Assembly: GCA_015066905.1 (NCBI GenBank)
Contig: SVNN01000002.1
Location: 1-49,890, forward strand
DNA length: 49,890 nt
Source: Ruminococcus sp.
GTDB lineage: Bacteria > Bacillota > Clostridia > Oscillospirales > Ruminococcaceae
Direction: 5' to 3'
The notes under the pieces are model-generated. The model was not told the origin of the DNA. It ran no database searches and worked only from the letters and a program-made list of their open reading frames with translations. Below, piece after piece: positions 25,229-32,354 of this stretch (position 1 is the stretch's first letter; each line of letters starts with the position of its first letter). The position numbers and the translations under genes were made by a program.

Positions 25229-25281
25229 TTTCAAATTTATTCACTTGCATTGCTGCAAGGAAGTTGCAGAGAAACATGATT

Positions 25282-25923
25282 TCAGGTAACTGCCAGAAGG
25301 ACGGAGAAGTAGTGGAAGATGCTTCCGCCGACGACAAACAGGTGCCAGATCGAGTGCATATAGCGGGATTCCTTCATCAGATAGAAGATGATCCCGCCGG
25401 TATACAGTACACCGCCGATTATGAGGAATATGAGCGGCAGGGTGTCGATCTTTTCCCACAGGGGCTTGATTGCGAAAATAACCGCCCATCCCATTGCGAC
25501 ATAGCAGATGGTGGAAAACAGCTGGAATTTCCGCAGATTTACGGATGTCAGCACGATGCCGAGAATGGCGCAGCCCCAGATGATTCCGAACAGTGTCCAG
25601 CCGAGCGCACCGCGCAGGCAGGAAAGCGTGAACGGGGTATATGTGCCGGCAATGAGCAGATAGATTGTTCCGTGATCAAAGATACGGAATACCTTTTTGG
25701 CACCCTCCGGCTGAATGGCGTGGTAGAGGGTGGACATCGTGTAGAGCATGATGAGAGAGCCGCCGTAGATTGCTGAACTTACTACTGTAATTGCGTCTGC
25801 AAACAGCACAGCGCGTACAATCAGGATGACACAGCCCGCAATTGCAAGCAGCGCTCCGACGCCGTGTGTGACAGAGTTGAAAACCTCTTCACCGGTTGTA
25901 TATTTCCGACGCATGAAATCCAA
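25282..25923 (-). CDS. Hemolysin III family membrane protein (HlyIII/PAQR)
   Basis: A 213-residue seven-helix membrane protein of the HlyIII/YqfA family. The three metal-ligand motifs are visible: SxxxH in NSVTHGVGAL, STLYHAIQP plus FRIFDHGTIYLLIAGTYTPF, and the C-terminal SIWHLFVVGGSIFHY. The family name comes from a Bacillus cereus protein; in most bacteria the role is unknown, possibly membrane homeostasis. The TTG at 25923 sits 9 nt after AGGAGG; the ATG at 25914 is the alternative. It lies 17 nt after the GGDEF/EAL gene, so the two probably share a transcript. Confidence 0.9.
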   Translation of the reverse strand: MDFMRRKYTTGEEVFNSVTHGVGALLAIAGCVILIVRAVLFADAITVVSSAIYGGSLIMLYTMSTLYHAIQPEGAKKVFRIFDHGTIYLLIAGTYTPFTLSCLRGALGWTLFGIIWGCAILGIVLTSVNLRKFQLFSTICYVAMGWAVIFAIKPLWEKIDTLPLIFLIIGGVLYTGGIIFYLMKESRYMHSIWHLFVVGGSIFHYFSVLLAVT

Positions 25924-25940
25924 GGATACGCACCTCCTGT

Positions 25941-28211
25941 TTAATAGACCTGACGTTCGTTGATATTTTTGCGGATCAGCTGTTCGATCTCCTCCGGCGG
26001 CATCGGCTTTCCGTAGAGATAGCCCTGCGCATTATCACAGCCTGCCAGACGGAGCAGCTTTGCCTGCTCGGGTGTTTCGATTCCTTCAGCGATGGTTTCA
26101 ATGTGCTTGGATTTTGCGATGCGGATGACCGCTTCGACAATCTCCCGTGCAATCTCGTCATCTTCCATATGCATCACAAAGGAACGATCGAGTTTAAGCA
26201 GAGTGATCGGGAGCACCTGAATGTAGCTGAGTGAAGAATAGCCGGTGCCGAAGTCGTCCATTGCAAGCTTGACGCCCATTTCGCGGAGCTGATTCATCTG
26301 TTCCAGCGCAAGGTCAAGATCCTTGATTGCCAGCGATTCCGTCAGCTCGATCTCCAGCCACTGAGAATCCAGACCGGTGCGGGCGAGAACTTCAAATACC
26401 TGGTCACGCACATTGCCCTGATAGAAATCTGCAGAGGTAAGGTTTACTGAGACTACAATATTCGGAAGCCCCATCTTCTGCCAGATGCGGTTCTGTTCAC
26501 ATGCCTCTGTGAGGACATATTGGCTGATCTTGCTGATCAGCTGGGATTCCTCTGCCAGCGGCACAAAGCTGCCGGGCTGGATGATGGTTCCGTCGGGGCG
26601 GATCCAGCGTACCAGCGCCTCCACACCGATGATTCTTCCATTGGTAAGCGCCACCTTTGGCTGATAATACAGTCTGAGCTGGCCGTCTTCGATCGCGTCG
26701 GCGAGCTGTTTTTCCAGCTCGCTTTCGCCGATAATCGTGTCGTGCATATGGCTGTTATAGCCGATTACTGTGCCCTTATGTGTTGCAGAGGAAGCGAGTG
26801 CAAATTCTGCGCGCTCCAGAATCTCTGCGAAACTGTTGCCGTCCTGCGGCATTTTAGCATAGCCCGCAGAACAAGTCAGGTGTTTGTTCGGGAACATGGA
26901 ATTTGCAAGCTTTGTCAGTTCGGTCTGAATCAGCTCCAGCGTTTTGATGGGAAGCTCTTCATCGCCGTAATCACGCACGATCAGCGCAAAGTTGTCGCCT
27001 GAGATGCGCGCGCCGAATCCGCCGAAGGAGAGATATTTATACAGGATGTGTGCAAAATCTTTCAGGACAGCATTTCCCGTTTCATATCCGCAGGTGTCAT
27101 TGATAAGGTGGAAACGGTCGATATCCAGTACAAGAATGTAGTAAGAGACGCCAAGCTCCTTTGAGCAGGAGTAAAGATCCTGTCCCATCGTCATCAGTTT
27201 GTTGCGGTTCGGGATCTCCGTGACCTCGTCCACATAAGCCAGCCGTTCGATCAGTGCATCTTTTTCACGCTCACGGCTGATGTCAAACAGTGCGCCGCCG
27301 ATGATCGGGGCAGAAAACTGATCCAGTCTTGCGGTCTTATAGCGGTAGGTATACCAGCGGTAGCGGTTGTTTTCCTTGCCGCGGATGCGAAGTTCCATTG
27401 TGCAGATCTTTCCCGAATCCTCTTCACAGAACTTCGGCAGGGTCTTGATAAAGCGGTCATACAGTACAACATCGTTCGGATGAACCATACGGCGGAACTC
27501 AGAGTAGGAGATCTCACGTTCAGAAAGACCGATCATCTCACGCAGCTGCTCGGATGCAAAAAACTGATCCGATCCCTGTTCAGTCAGGAGCAGACCGATC
27601 TCAGAAAGCTCCATCGCCAGTGCGTAGCGGCTTTCAGAGAGTGCCAGGCGGTTCGAAAAACTTTCCAGCGCGTCGATCATATTCTGCGTTTCAGTGATAT
27701 TGCTTCCGACGGAAATGAACCAGCAGTCGTGATCGGTAACCTGAAAGCCTGAGGTTGTCCAGAGAATGGTGTGCAGATTGCCCTGCTTGTCCGTCAGCGT
27801 GACCTCCTTGCCTGTGCAGCGGAGCAGTTCGCGGATTGTCTCGCTGGATAGGCATTCTACGCCGAGCAGACGGCAGACCTGATCGGTCGTGTCCGCTTCT
27901 TCGGGATCCAACTGCAGAAGCAGTCGGAGTGCATCGTTGCAAAGCGGCGTATCGGCGGATTCATTCCAGAGAATCACAGGCATCGACAAGCGGTTTACAA
28001 AAAAGGAAAGCCGCCGCTGTGCTGCTTCGTTCATCCGTTTGCGGTTGAACATCAGCGACACGGTCAGGATGATGCTTAATATGACGACAACAAAGATATA
28101 GGTGCAGAAGATCGCAAACGCAAGTGCGCTGTGATACCGCGCATACAGGGTGACGATCAGCGATGCTGCAGCAAAGGCAAGTTCACAGATAAGCCATTTT
28201 TTCGTATTCAA
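25941..28211 (-). CDS. Membrane PAS-GGDEF-EAL protein, probable c-di-GMP phosphodiesterase
   Basis: I start at the TTG at 28211, 8 nt after GAGG; the GTG at 28220 overlaps that site. The 756 residues have two N-terminal membrane segments (about 9-58), two PAS-like regions (about 70-180 and 195-310), a GGDEF domain (about 320-480) and an EAL domain (about 500-745). The GGDEF signature is SGDNF, so cyclase activity is probably lost. The EAL domain looks intact: EALVRW, NLTSADF, ELTES, DDFGTGYSSL, ETIAEGIET. It should hydrolyse c-di-GMP, with the GGDEF domain possibly a GTP sensor. The signal is unknown. Confidence 0.9.
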   Translation of the reverse strand: MNTKKWLICELAFAAASLIVTLYARYHSALAFAIFCTYIFVVVILSIILTVSLMFNRKRMNEAAQRRLSFFVNRLSMPVILWNESADTPLCNDALRLLLQLDPEEADTTDQVCRLLGVECLSSETIRELLRCTGKEVTLTDKQGNLHTILWTTSGFQVTDHDCWFISVGSNITETQNMIDALESFSNRLALSESRYALAMELSEIGLLLTEQGSDQFFASEQLREMIGLSEREISYSEFRRMVHPNDVVLYDRFIKTLPKFCEEDSGKICTMELRIRGKENNRYRWYTYRYKTARLDQFSAPIIGGALFDISREREKDALIERLAYVDEVTEIPNRNKLMTMGQDLYSCSKELGVSYYILVLDIDRFHLINDTCGYETGNAVLKDFAHILYKYLSFGGFGARISGDNFALIVRDYGDEELPIKTLELIQTELTKLANSMFPNKHLTCSAGYAKMPQDGNSFAEILERAEFALASSATHKGTVIGYNSHMHDTIIGESELEKQLADAIEDGQLRLYYQPKVALTNGRIIGVEALVRWIRPDGTIIQPGSFVPLAEESQLISKISQYVLTEACEQNRIWQKMGLPNIVVSVNLTSADFYQGNVRDQVFEVLARTGLDSQWLEIELTESLAIKDLDLALEQMNQLREMGVKLAMDDFGTGYSSLSYIQVLPITLLKLDRSFVMHMEDDEIAREIVEAVIRIAKSKHIETIAEGIETPEQAKLLRLAGCDNAQGYLYGKPMPPEEIEQLIRKNINERQVY

Positions 28212-28311
28212 GTCCGACACCTCGAATCTTGTGCATGATTTCTAAATCCGTCAGGAAGGTTCTGTGTGCTATACAGCGGAATCCACAGAAAAATACGTTT
28301 CAGATAGTTCA

Positions 28312-28340
28312 ATTATAGCATTATTTATACGCATTGTCAA
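28312..28340 (-). promoter_or_regulatory. Consensus promoter of the GGDEF/EAL gene
   Basis: Minus strand: TTGACA (28335-28340), 17-nt spacer with extended TGcTATAAT (28312-28317). The leader is about 95 nt. Confidence 0.88.
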
Positions 28341-28416
28341 TCAGATTATCCCGAAAAGCGGATATGGATGCAAAGAAATACGATTTTTTTGAAATTTCAT
28401 AAAAACTACTCCTTTT

Positions 28417-28448
28417 GTCACAGTTTAAACACAAATTTCTGCTATACT
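28417..28448 (+). promoter_or_regulatory. Two-component operon promoter with 11-bp direct repeats
   Basis: The repeats GTCACA (28417-28422) and AACACA (28428-28433) are exactly 11 bp apart, followed by an extended -10 TGcTATACT (TATACT at 28443-28448). There is no usable -35 at the right spacing, as is typical for activator-dependent promoters of the PhoB/OmpR class. The same layout recurs at 30655-30686. Confidence 0.6.
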
Positions 28449-28509
28449 ATGTAAGGTATTCTGCAGACCGTTCGGATCTGCATCAATTCAGTAAGGAGGC
28501 GGCAGACTT

Positions 28510-29178
28510 ATGAGGATTCTGGTTGTGGACGACGAGGCAAACATCCGTCTGGTCGTGCGTGAATATGCGGAGTTTGAAGGATATGAAGTAGACGAGGCTG
28601 AAAACGGTATGGAGGCGGTGGAAAAGGTACGCGCCGCCGACTACGATGTCATCATCATGGATATCATGATGCCCCGTCTGGACGGCTTTTCTGCCTGTAA
28701 GGAAATCAAGAAGATCAAGGATATTCCTGTCATCATGCTCTCGGCTCGCGGTGAGGAATATGACAAGCTGTTCGGCTTTGAGCTGGGCATCGACGACTAT
28801 GTTGTAAAGCCGTTTTCTCCGAAGGAGCTGATGGCGCGTATCCGCGTGGCTGCGAAGAGAAGCAGTGTTGCTGCACCTGCTGTTCCGGATCGTCTGAAAT
28901 TTGAAGGACTGGAGATTGATCTTGCAGGACGCGAGGTTTATGTCAACGGTGCGCGTGTTTCGATGACGCCGAAGGAATATGATCTGCTCTTCTATCTTGT
29001 AAAAAACAACAATCTTGCGCTCACACGGGATAAACTCCTGGAGGAAGTGTGGGGATATGACTTCTTCGGCGATGACCGCACTGTGGATACGCACATCAAG
29101 ATGCTCCGCAACAGCCTGGGCGAATATCGGAAATTTGTCGTAACACTCCGTGGAATGGGGTATAAGTTCGATGCATAA
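28510..29178 (+). CDS. OmpR/PhoB-family response regulator
   Basis: A 222-residue DNA-binding regulator. The receiver domain (about 1-115) has the acidic pocket VVDDE, phosphoacceptor D51 in MDIMMPRLDG, and K101 in VVKPFSP. The winged-helix domain (about 128-222) shows SMTPKEYDLLFYLV, the recognition region RDKLLEEVWGYDF, RTVDTHIKMLRNSLG and the closing LRGMGYKF. The start follows TAAGGAGG. It overlaps the kinase gene by 8 nt. The 11-bp repeat spacing before its promoter suits PhoP/PhoB-type binding and suggests autoregulation; phosphate sensing is only a guess. Confidence 0.95.
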   Translation: MRILVVDDEANIRLVVREYAEFEGYEVDEAENGMEAVEKVRAADYDVIIMDIMMPRLDGFSACKEIKKIKDIPVIMLSARGEEYDKLFGFELGIDDYVVKPFSPKELMARIRVAAKRSSVAAPAVPDRLKFEGLEIDLAGREVYVNGARVSMTPKEYDLLFYLVKNNNLALTRDKLLEEVWGYDFFGDDRTVDTHIKMLRNSLGEYRKFVVTLRGMGYKFDA

Positions 29179-30631
29179 GAATCGTCGCCGGCTCTGTTCG
29201 CATAGTCTGCGGACGCATATCTGGCTGTATTTTATCCTCTATGTGGTAATTGTATTCGTACTGCTCTGGGTGTTTCAGATTGTGTTTCTGGAGAAATTCT
29301 ACGACAGGATGAAAATTGCGGATATCCGCAATGTTGCCGAACAGATGATCTCCAACTACGGGAAAGAAGAGTACGAGGAACTGTATGATCAGCTGGCATA
29401 TGAAAACGATCTTTGCATCGAGGTGATGGATCGCTATTACCGTTCCCTGTACAGCCGGGATCTGATGGGCGGAAGCTGTCTGCTGCACGGGTACCGCAAT
29501 GATGTATACGCGATGATCCATCAGATTCAGCAGAGCGAAAACGGCGTCATCTTCGGTGAGATCGAAGCATCCGGACAGGCGAATATGGATATGCTTGTCT
29601 ATGGGGCGGTGGTCGGCTCTCTGGAAGAGCCTAAGGGCTATATTCTGCTGAATACGCCGCTTGTTCCTGTGGGATCGACCGTTTCGATTATCAAGCGGCA
29701 GCTGATCATCATTTCCGTTCTGCTTGTTCTGGTCGGTCTGGTGCTTTCCATCTATCTTTCGGGAAGACTTGCGCGGCCGATTGCGGATATTACCCGTTCT
29801 GCGGAGCGGTTGGCGCGCGGTGATTATTCCGTGCGATTTGACGGCGGAAATTACCGCGAGCTTCAGCAGCTTGCCGGCACACTGACCTATGCGGGGCAGG
29901 AGATTTCTCGCGTCGATACGCTGCAGCGTGACCTGATTGCAAATGTGTCCCATGATCTGCGCACACCGCTGACAATGCTCAAGGCATATGCGGAGATGAT
30001 ACGCGATCTGAGCGGCGATAATCCGAAAAAGCGCGAGGAGCATCTCGGCGTTATCATCGAGGAGACCGACCGTCTGGCGCTGATGGTCAATGATATTCTG
30101 GATCTTTCTAAATTGGAGAGCGGCGGGCTTGCGCTGAATCCCAGTGCCTTCCATATTACCGAAAAGCTGTCGGAGATCGTGGAGCGGTATCGCGGTCTTT
30201 CTGTGAAAACAGGATATCAGTTCGATTTTCAGCCTGATGCAGAACGCACAGTATTCTGTGATGCAGGCAAGATCGAACAGGTGATCTGCAATCTGATCAA
30301 CAATGCAATGAATTATACCGGCGCAGATAAACAGGTCTATATCACGCAGACGAATCTGCCCGACGGTGTCAAGATCTCAGTGCGGGATACGGGTGAGGGA
30401 ATTGAAGAAGAAAAGCTCAAGCTGATCTTTGATAAATATTACCGCAGTGCGAACCATAAACGCGAGGTAGTCGGAACGGGACTGGGGCTCTCCATCGTCA
30501 AGGCAATTCTGAAGCTGCACAACTATTCCTACGGCGTGGACAGTACAATCGGAGCAGGCTCGACGTTCTGGTTCATCATTCACCTGGATTCCGCGGCAGA
30601 TCCGCAGAAAACGACAAAAACAGAGGAATAG
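29171..30631 (+). CDS. Sensor histidine kinase (membrane-bound, HAMP)
   Basis: The partner kinase of the preceding regulator, 486 residues from the ATG at 29171. It has a membrane segment at about 17-40, an outside sensor region of about 130 residues, a second segment at about 178-198, and a HAMP linker (LARPIADITRSAERLARGDY). The HisKA domain has VSHDLRTPLTMLKAYAEMI (His near 261). The ATPase domain has N box NLINNAMNY, G1 DTGEGI and G2 GTGLGLSIVKAI. The sensor region resembles nothing I can name. The ORF track start at 29150 lies inside the regulator gene. Confidence 0.94.
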   Translation: MHKNRRRLCSHSLRTHIWLYFILYVVIVFVLLWVFQIVFLEKFYDRMKIADIRNVAEQMISNYGKEEYEELYDQLAYENDLCIEVMDRYYRSLYSRDLMGGSCLLHGYRNDVYAMIHQIQQSENGVIFGEIEASGQANMDMLVYGAVVGSLEEPKGYILLNTPLVPVGSTVSIIKRQLIIISVLLVLVGLVLSIYLSGRLARPIADITRSAERLARGDYSVRFDGGNYRELQQLAGTLTYAGQEISRVDTLQRDLIANVSHDLRTPLTMLKAYAEMIRDLSGDNPKKREEHLGVIIEETDRLALMVNDILDLSKLESGGLALNPSAFHITEKLSEIVERYRGLSVKTGYQFDFQPDAERTVFCDAGKIEQVICNLINNAMNYTGADKQVYITQTNLPDGVKISVRDTGEGIEEEKLKLIFDKYYRSANHKREVVGTGLGLSIVKAILKLHNYSYGVDSTIGAGSTFWFIIHLDSAADPQKTTKTEE

Positions 30632-30654
30632 TTTTTGCAGAATTTCTCAGCCCT

Positions 30655-30686
30655 ATCACAAAACATTCACATTTCTCTGGTATAGT
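30655..30686 (+). promoter_or_regulatory. Promoter with 11-bp direct repeats, twin of the two-component promoter
   Basis: ATCACA (30655-30660) and TTCACA (30666-30671) are 11 bp apart, and TATAGT (30681-30686) follows 9 nt after the second CACA. Spacing from each repeat to the -10 is identical to that at 28417-28448. It starts 24 nt after the kinase stop codon and points to the candidate small RNA. Confidence 0.6.
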
Positions 30687-30691
30687 AAACA

Positions 30692-30807
30692 TGTCCGTTT
30701 CGGACACGTTTGTAATCCGTCGTTACCCCGCGTCGGATTATAATCCCCAATCATCCCTATTATCACAGCAAAACGCCTCCCACCCCCGGGAGGCGCTTTG
30801 CTGTTTA
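30692..30807 (+). ncRNA. Candidate C-rich-motif small RNA
   Basis: This is a gene-less stretch bounded by its own promoter and a strong terminator. It would contain hairpin 1 (TGTCCG/CGGACA, TTT loop) and hairpin 2 (TAATCCG/CGGATTA, with an inner CG/CG pair and a loop of TTACCCCG). An unpaired stretch with TCCCC and TCCC follows, then the terminator hairpin with loop ACCCCC. C-rich unpaired motifs are used by Gram-positive small RNAs such as RsaE/RoxS to pair with Shine-Dalgarno sequences. No ORF of useful length is present. I infer an RNA regulator; it could instead be a 3'-UTR fragment of the kinase mRNA. Confidence 0.5.
30766..30807 (+). terminator. Intrinsic terminator (kinase operon and candidate small RNA)
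   Basis: CAGCAAA-a-CGCCTCCC pairs with GGGAGGCG-c-TTTGCTG, giving 15 bp with one internal mismatch and an ACCCCC loop, followed by TTTAAAA. Confidence 0.88.
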
Positions 30808-30824
30808 AAAATATAGATTGCATC

Positions 30825-30853
30825 TTGATTTTCGGGTGATAATCCTGTATAAT
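30825..30853 (+). promoter_or_regulatory. Promoter of the kinase-like gene
   Basis: TTGATT (30825-30830), 17-nt spacer, TATAAT (30848-30853), with about 47 nt of leader before the ATG at 30907. Confidence 0.78.
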
Positions 30854-30906
30854 AAAAGAACAGATGTTTGTTATTTAATCCGTACTGAAAGGGGACGATA
30901 GGCAAG

Positions 30907-31977
30907 ATGCGTCTGGAATCGCTTCAGGAATTATATCAGGACGCGTATGAAATCGTTCTGATCACTGACCATGCTCTCAATCCGCTCTGGCAGAACAGGC
31001 ACACAGATCTGCTTTCATCAGATGATCTGCACCTGCTCTTTGGTGGTGCTTCGTCGGATGAGATTTGTAATGGTCCCCATTTTACGCGGATTGGCGGCGA
31101 TATATACCGTTTTGGTGTACTGCGCGTTGCACAGTCTTCGGATGTGGATGATTTTCTTTTCGTTCTGACCTTTGAGGATACAGACGTAATTCAGTCCATG
31201 TTCCGCTGCCGTGAGGTGCGCGAATATGTAGAGAATTACACAGGTACGATCAGACAGTCTGTTACAGGTGTTGCGATGGCGGCAAATATGCTGCACGAAC
31301 TTACCGCACAGGAACAGACTGCTGCACAGCAGACCGAATGGCTCAACATCATTATGGGGCACTGCTACCGTCTGCTCAAAAGCACGACCTCCATTTCTGA
31401 TACCGTTCAGAACGCTGAGGAGACGGATCTTTGCGAGCTGATCGATTATTCCTCGTTTTTACGGACTTTCACGGATGTCTGCGGCAATCTGCTTGGCGCG
31501 GGGGCGCGGTTGAGCTGCAATACTGCCGCTGAGCTGTATGTTTCTGTGCCGTCTGCACGCCTGCTCAATTGTCTGCTTAATATTCTGCTGGCTGCGCGCG
31601 GAACACATTCCGGCTGGGACCGCTTCTCGCTGACCGCTTATGCTGAGGATGGTTTTGCAGTAACGGAGATCACTGCTTCTGCAGCAGAACGTATGCAGGG
31701 GGGGAGTGTGCAGCTGACGGATACTGCTCCGCTGTATGAAAACGGGGAGAATACTGCAGATGAATATCTGATCCGCCGCTTCTGTGAACGGTTCGGCGGA
31801 AGAATCCGGCTTCGCGAAACAGATGTCTTCCGATGCTACACACTTTCGATTCCGCTGGCGGATCTGAATACGGGGGCGGTATGCTGCTCCAGGGCGGAGC
31901 AATATGCGACAGATCGTTTTTCGCGCTACCATATTGCGCTTTCAGCCATTATGCCGCATAAATTCTATCAGAATTAA
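30907..31977 (+). CDS. PAS/histidine-kinase-like protein without an H box, unknown function
   Basis: A soluble 356-residue protein. The first 100 residues look PAS-like (YEIVLITDHALNPLWQN). Residues about 105-170 form a helical pair resembling a dimerisation domain but with no phosphoacceptor motif. About 190-335 resembles a worn kinase ATPase fold: LLNCLLNILLAA in the N-box place, then DEYLIRRFCERFGGRIRL as in kinase C-termini, without clear G boxes. I read it as a degenerate, probably non-catalytic kinase relative. It has its own promoter and ribosome site (AAAGGGG), and lies 158 nt upstream of SCIFF. A regulatory link to that peptide is possible but not shown. Confidence 0.7.
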   Translation: MRLESLQELYQDAYEIVLITDHALNPLWQNRHTDLLSSDDLHLLFGGASSDEICNGPHFTRIGGDIYRFGVLRVAQSSDVDDFLFVLTFEDTDVIQSMFRCREVREYVENYTGTIRQSVTGVAMAANMLHELTAQEQTAAQQTEWLNIIMGHCYRLLKSTTSISDTVQNAEETDLCELIDYSSFLRTFTDVCGNLLGAGARLSCNTAAELYVSVPSARLLNCLLNILLAARGTHSGWDRFSLTAYAEDGFAVTEITASAAERMQGGSVQLTDTAPLYENGENTADEYLIRRFCERFGGRIRLRETDVFRCYTLSIPLADLNTGAVCCSRAEQYATDRFSRYHIALSAIMPHKFYQN

Positions 31978-32061
31978 CAGCTATTTTGCACGGAATTCGC
32001 AGATCTATACTTCAATTTTCACGAATCCGACATATTTTTATCATTTTACCTTAGATTCCTC

Positions 32062-32090
32062 TTGAAAATAAGAACGGACTGTGATATAAT
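32062..32090 (+). promoter_or_regulatory. Promoter of the SCIFF gene
   Basis: TTGAAA (32062-32067), 17-nt spacer, TATAAT (32085-32090). The leader is about 40 nt and includes GGAGGG before the ATG. Confidence 0.85.
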
Positions 32091-32135
32091 AGCAATATGA
32101 TTACAGACGCAAGTCGAAGTTAATGGAGGGTATGT

Positions 32136-32273
32136 ATGAAACACATTCGTACAATTAACAAGGCAAATCTGAAGGAAACCGCTAAGAAGGGCGGCTGCGG
32201 TAAGTGCCAGGCATCTTGCCAGTCTGCTTGCAAGACCTCTTGCACCGTAGCAAACCAGAAGTGCGAGAAGTAA
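32136..32273 (+). CDS. SCIFF peptide (six-cysteine ranthipeptide precursor)
   Basis: This gene is too short for the ORF track. It encodes exactly 45 residues with six cysteines (C21, C24, C28, C32, C36, C43), matching the SCIFF name: six cysteines in forty-five. The leader MKHIRTINKANLKETAKK and the core pattern CxxCxxxCxxxCxxxC are characteristic. The radical SAM maturase encoded next installs thioether crosslinks from Cys to non-alpha carbons. The family is nearly universal in Clostridia and is linked to quorum or metabolic control, with no settled function. GGAGGG lies at good spacing. A hairpin terminator separates it from the maturase. Confidence 0.95.
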   Translation: MKHIRTINKANLKETAKKGGCGKCQASCQSACKTSCTVANQKCEK

Positions 32274-32296
32274 TCGCCGCACAATCCAATTGACGC

Positions 32297-32330
32297 AAAA
32301 AGGGACAATTTCTGTCCCTTTTCGTGTTTT
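32297..32330 (+). terminator. Terminator or attenuator between SCIFF and its maturase
   Basis: AAAAGGGACA pairs with TGTCCCTTTT around an ATTTC loop, then CGTGTTTT. No separate promoter is evident before the maturase, so partial read-through would give more peptide mRNA than enzyme mRNA. Confidence 0.75.
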
Positions 32331-32354
32331 CAAGGAAATTTTCGGAGGAAGTTT

